Origin: Bacteroidota bacterium
GTDB lineage: Bacteria; Bacteroidota; Bacteroidia; SXHM01
Length of the DNA stretch: 8,088 bases
Assembly: GCA_005773695.1 (NCBI GenBank)
Contig: SXHM01000093.1
Span: 1-8,088 of the forward strand
Reading direction: 5' to 3'
Shown: positions 5,741 to 8,088 of the stretch, one piece after another
How the letters are laid out: each line of letters starts with the position of its first letter
Position numbering within the stretch: the stretch's first letter is position 1
Notes under the pieces: model-generated
The model's input: the letters and a program-made list of their open reading frames with translations, nothing else
Database searches by the model: none
What the model was told of the DNA's origin: nothing
Position numbers and translations under genes: made by a program

Positions 5741-7869
5741 TGAAGTTCGTTTTTCCACCTCTGAGGCACAAAGAAGCGAAGATTTGTTTTATCACCTTTT
5801 CTTTGCGCCTTTGCGTCTTTGCAGTAATATTTATTTTCCTATCAAATTCTGCATCTTCTCAGATTGATACAAAAGACGAAAATCTGATTGAGAAAAAGGT
5901 AGAAACCATTGCAGAAAATACTGAAGAAGAAATCGATTATACCATGTTGGTTGATCAATTGACGCAGTATATTCAGAAACCACTTAATCTTAATAATGCA
6001 ACGTATGAAGACTTAGATGAACTTGCATTACTCTCCGATATACAAATCAGTAATTTACTTGACCACATTGCACGTAATGGAAAACTTCTTTCAGTTTATG
6101 AGTTGCAAAGTATTGACGGGTTTGATTTACAAACAATCCGCAATATAGCAACATACACAATGGTTTCCGGTGATATTGATAATGCAAAATTCACGTTACG
6201 CGATATGTTTAAATACGGGAAAAACGATGTTTTTTTTCGTTATCAGCAAATATTAGAGGAGCAAGAAGGTTATTCAGAAAGCGATTCGACAACAAGTGAA
6301 AATTCACGCTTTTCGGGAAGCCCTGAAAGACTTTTTTTACGTTATCGTTTCACTTATTCAAACAATGTGAGTTGGGGAATTACTGCCGAAAAAGATCAGG
6401 GAGAGGAGTTTTTTAAGGGCTCACAAAAACAAGGTTTTGATTTTTACTCAGGACATTTTTTTCTCCGCAATATCGGACGTATGAAAGCACTGGCGATTGG
6501 TGATTTTCAGGCACAGTTCGGGCAAGGCTTAACTTTCTGGAGCGGACTTGCATTCGGTAAAACAGCTGACGGGACTTCTCTTAAACGAAATTCTACGGGT
6601 TTGAAAGCATACACAGGAGCGGACGAAAATCTATTTCTTCGCGGTGTTGGAACAACCTGGCAATTCGGCAAATTTCATGCAACCGGATTTTTTTCGCATA
6701 AAAATATAGACGGCTCTGCAATCATTGATACAACAAGAGATGAAGTTACAACCGTTACTTCTTTTCTTACTTCGGGTTTACACCGAACGCCATCTGAATT
6801 GGCTAAAAGAAAAACATTGAGTGAAACTATTTTTGGTGGAAACCTGAGTTTTATTCAGCGTAATTTAAGAATTGGACTTACTGCTGTTCACTACATTTTC
6901 GGGAGTAATTATCAGCGAACGGATGAACTTTATAATCTCTATGAATTCAACGGGAAACAAAATACCAACATAGGAATTGATTATAATTATGTATTCCGAA
7001 ATTTTAATTTTTTTGGCGAAACATCTGTTAGTGCAAACCGAAGTGTGGCAACAACTAACGGATTGTTATTAAGTGTTGATCCGCGCGTAACTTTTGTTGC
7101 AATGTATCGCAGTTTTCCTAAAAATTATCAGGCAGTTTATGCCAACGCAATTTCTGAAAACTCAAGAATATTAAATGAACGCGCTATTTACTTCGGCTTC
7201 CGAGCACAGATTCTGAAAAGTTGGAATCTGATGGGTTATGTTGATGTTTTTAAATTTCCTTGGTTACGTTATCAGGTTAATGCCCCGTCTCAGGGTTATG
7301 AATACTTGGCACAGCTTACCTTTGCACCTTCGAAAACATTGGAAGCCTATTTCCGCATCCGCAAGCAGATGAAAGAAATAAACACCAATGACGATGAACT
7401 GACAATTGATTTTCTGGATGATTATTCAACCACCAATTTTCGTTTCAATATCACGTATAAGATTTCTTCTTCTGTTCAGTTACGCAATCGTGTGGAGCAT
7501 ATAGTTTACGAACGTGGAAATGATGGTAAAGAAAAAGGTTGGCTTATGTATCAGGATATAACATGGAAAGCGCTAAAAAGTCCGGTTTCATTGTCTTTCC
7601 GATATGCGTTGTTTGATACGGATACTTACAATGCACGATTGTATGCTTATGAAAATGATGTTTTGTATGCATTTTCAATTCCTGCCTATTATTACAAAGG
7701 CAGCAGAACATATTTAACATTACGTTACAATATTATTCGAGGCATTGATATATGGTTTCGTTATGCAGTAACCTTCTATAATAACAGAAGCATTATCAGC
7801 TCTGGTACTAGCGAAATCGAGGGAAGCACAAAATCTGAGATAAAGGCACAAATCAGGTTCAGGTTTTAA
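5740..7869 (+). CDS. Helix-hairpin-helix protein with C-terminal outer-membrane beta-barrel
   Basis: The protein has 709 residues. A long N-terminal export signal (about 1-40) has a hydrophobic core LCVFAVIFIFL and a plausible cleavage site SASS-Q. An acidic linker (41-66) follows. Residues 81-140 look like two helix-hairpin-helix units of the ComEA kind: PLNLNNATYEDLDELALLS, then ELQSIDGFDLQTIRNI. From about 160 to 709 the sequence is beta-rich with alternating aromatics, contains GDFQAQFGQGLTFWSG at 254-269, and ends in KAQIRFRF, typical of an outer-membrane barrel C-terminus. Proteins of this layout are known in Bacteroidota as uncharacterised 'helix-hairpin-helix domain-containing' proteins; the function is unknown. 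The first unit lacks the LPGIG hairpin and the second has only a partial IDGFD, so DNA binding is uncertain. The ATG overlaps the upstream stop. Residues 8-28 are encoded by a palindromic repeat. TTG at 5803 is an alternative start giving a standard-length signal peptide. Confidence 0.8.
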   Translation: MKFVFPPLRHKEAKICFITFSLRLCVFAVIFIFLSNSASSQIDTKDENLIEKKVETIAENTEEEIDYTMLVDQLTQYIQKPLNLNNATYEDLDELALLSDIQISNLLDHIARNGKLLSVYELQSIDGFDLQTIRNIATYTMVSGDIDNAKFTLRDMFKYGKNDVFFRYQQILEEQEGYSESDSTTSENSRFSGSPERLFLRYRFTYSNNVSWGITAEKDQGEEFFKGSQKQGFDFYSGHFFLRNIGRMKALAIGDFQAQFGQGLTFWSGLAFGKTADGTSLKRNSTGLKAYTGADENLFLRGVGTTWQFGKFHATGFFSHKNIDGSAIIDTTRDEVTTVTSFLTSGLHRTPSELAKRKTLSETIFGGNLSFIQRNLRIGLTAVHYIFGSNYQRTDELYNLYEFNGKQNTNIGIDYNYVFRNFNFFGETSVSANRSVATTNGLLLSVDPRVTFVAMYRSFPKNYQAVYANAISENSRILNERAIYFGFRAQILKSWNLMGYVDVFKFPWLRYQVNAPSQGYEYLAQLTFAPSKTLEAYFRIRKQMKEINTNDDELTIDFLDDYSTTNFRFNITYKISSSVQLRNRVEHIVYERGNDGKEKGWLMYQDITWKALKSPVSLSFRYALFDTDTYNARLYAYENDVLYAFSIPAYYYKGSRTYLTLRYNIIRGIDIWFRYAVTFYNNRSIISSGTSEIEGSTKSEIKAQIRFRF
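5761..5821. repeat. Dispersed palindromic repeat (GCAAAGGCGCAAAG type) within the start of the HhH-barrel gene
   Basis: Two 22-base arms, 5761-5782 and 5800-5821, are imperfect inverted repeats around a 17-base loop. Fifteen of 22 positions pair by Watson-Crick rules and three more as G-T. The left arm reads GAGGCACAAAGAAGCGAAGA at its core and the right arm CTTTGCGCCTTTGCGTCTTTG. This wording (GGCACAAAG ... CTTTGCGCCTTTGCGTCTTTGC) is the signature of a dispersed intergenic repeat seen in many Bacteroidota and other genomes. I recognise it from memory, not from a search. Here it lies in frame inside a coding region and supplies residues 8-28 of the 709-residue protein, including the FSLRLCVFA stretch of its signal peptide. 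Confidence 0.75.
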
Positions 7870-7902
7870 GTTGCTATATTCGCTGTTATTTTCATTTTTT
7901 TC

Positions 7903-8088
7903 ATGCTATCTTTCAGCAATACAGAAATAGCTTTTAAAGAAAAGTCCGGTCAGGAGCTGCGCAAAGCATATTTACTTTTTAAGTTTATAAGTTACCCTAT
8001 ACTTCTTAAAGTTGGCAAGCCTTTTTTGAATTTTGCATTATGGCTGAATTTGCCGGTTGAAGGTATAATAAAAGCTACTGTTTTTAAT
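7903..8088 (+). CDS. Proline dehydrogenase, N-terminal fragment cut by window edge
   Basis: An open frame of 62 codons runs from the ATG at 7903-7905 to the right edge with no stop. The protein starts MLSFSNTEIAFKEKSGQELR, continues with KAYLLFKFISYPILLKVGKP, and ends with FALWLNLPVEGIIKATVFN. The 'F-x-N-T-E-I-A-F-x-x-K-S' opening and 'L-K-K/R-A-Y-x-L-F-K' block match the N-terminus of stand-alone Bacteroidota proline dehydrogenases, FAD enzymes that oxidise proline to pyrroline-5-carboxylate. The catalytic barrel lies beyond the window, so the call rests on the N-terminal region alone. It starts 33 bases after the barrel gene; a poor -7-like TATATTCG lies at 7875-7882. No functional link to the barrel genes is evident. 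Confidence 0.75.
   Translation, partial: MLSFSNTEIAFKEKSGQELRKAYLLFKFISYPILLKVGKPFLNFALWLNLPVEGIIKATVFN

Noticed and set aside
5803..5862. TTG at 5803 as the true start of the HhH-barrel gene
   Set aside because: It would give a textbook signal peptide, but the ATG at 5740 is perfectly coupled to the upstream stop and TTG starts are uncommon; kept as an alternative only.

Overview
The window looks like an ordinary chromosomal segment from a member of the Bacteroidota. The signs are AT-rich DNA, Bacteroidota-style -7 promoter boxes (TAnnTTTG) directly upstream of genes that lack Shine-Dalgarno sequences, a PdxA of the GDINGIG type, and a pair of outer-membrane proteins typical of this phylum. 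I cannot name the genus. There are no tRNAs, rRNAs, CRISPR arrays, insertion sequences or phage genes, and no gene-free gap longer than about 125 bases.

Left part, minus strand (1-3063): three housekeeping genes are read right to left. They are a leucyl aminopeptidase (M17 family), the vitamin B6 enzyme PdxA, and a YceD/DUF177 protein whose last few codons run off the left edge. The aminopeptidase and pdxA are 27 bases apart and probably share a transcript. The DUF177 gene has its own well-formed -7 box. In most bacteria it precedes rpmF (ribosomal protein L32), which would lie just outside the window.

Middle (3064-4864): a 123-base divergent promoter region separates the aminopeptidase from purK and purE on the plus strand. 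PurK and PurE carry out the two-step, ATP-dependent carboxylation of AIR to CAIR in purine synthesis.

Right part (4919-8088, plus strand): a 273-residue exported beta-barrel protein resembling the PorV/PorQ group is joined by a one-base TAATG overlap to a 709-residue protein. The larger protein has an N-terminal helix-hairpin-helix region followed by about 550 residues of predicted outer-membrane barrel. The first 62 codons of a proline dehydrogenase follow and run off the right edge.

The most notable point is that the export signal of the helix-hairpin-helix barrel protein is partly encoded by a dispersed palindromic repeat of the GCAAAGGCGCAAAG type. The most interesting functional question is what a ComEA-like helix-hairpin-helix region does when attached to an outer-membrane barrel. 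Nothing else in the window looks like a new system.
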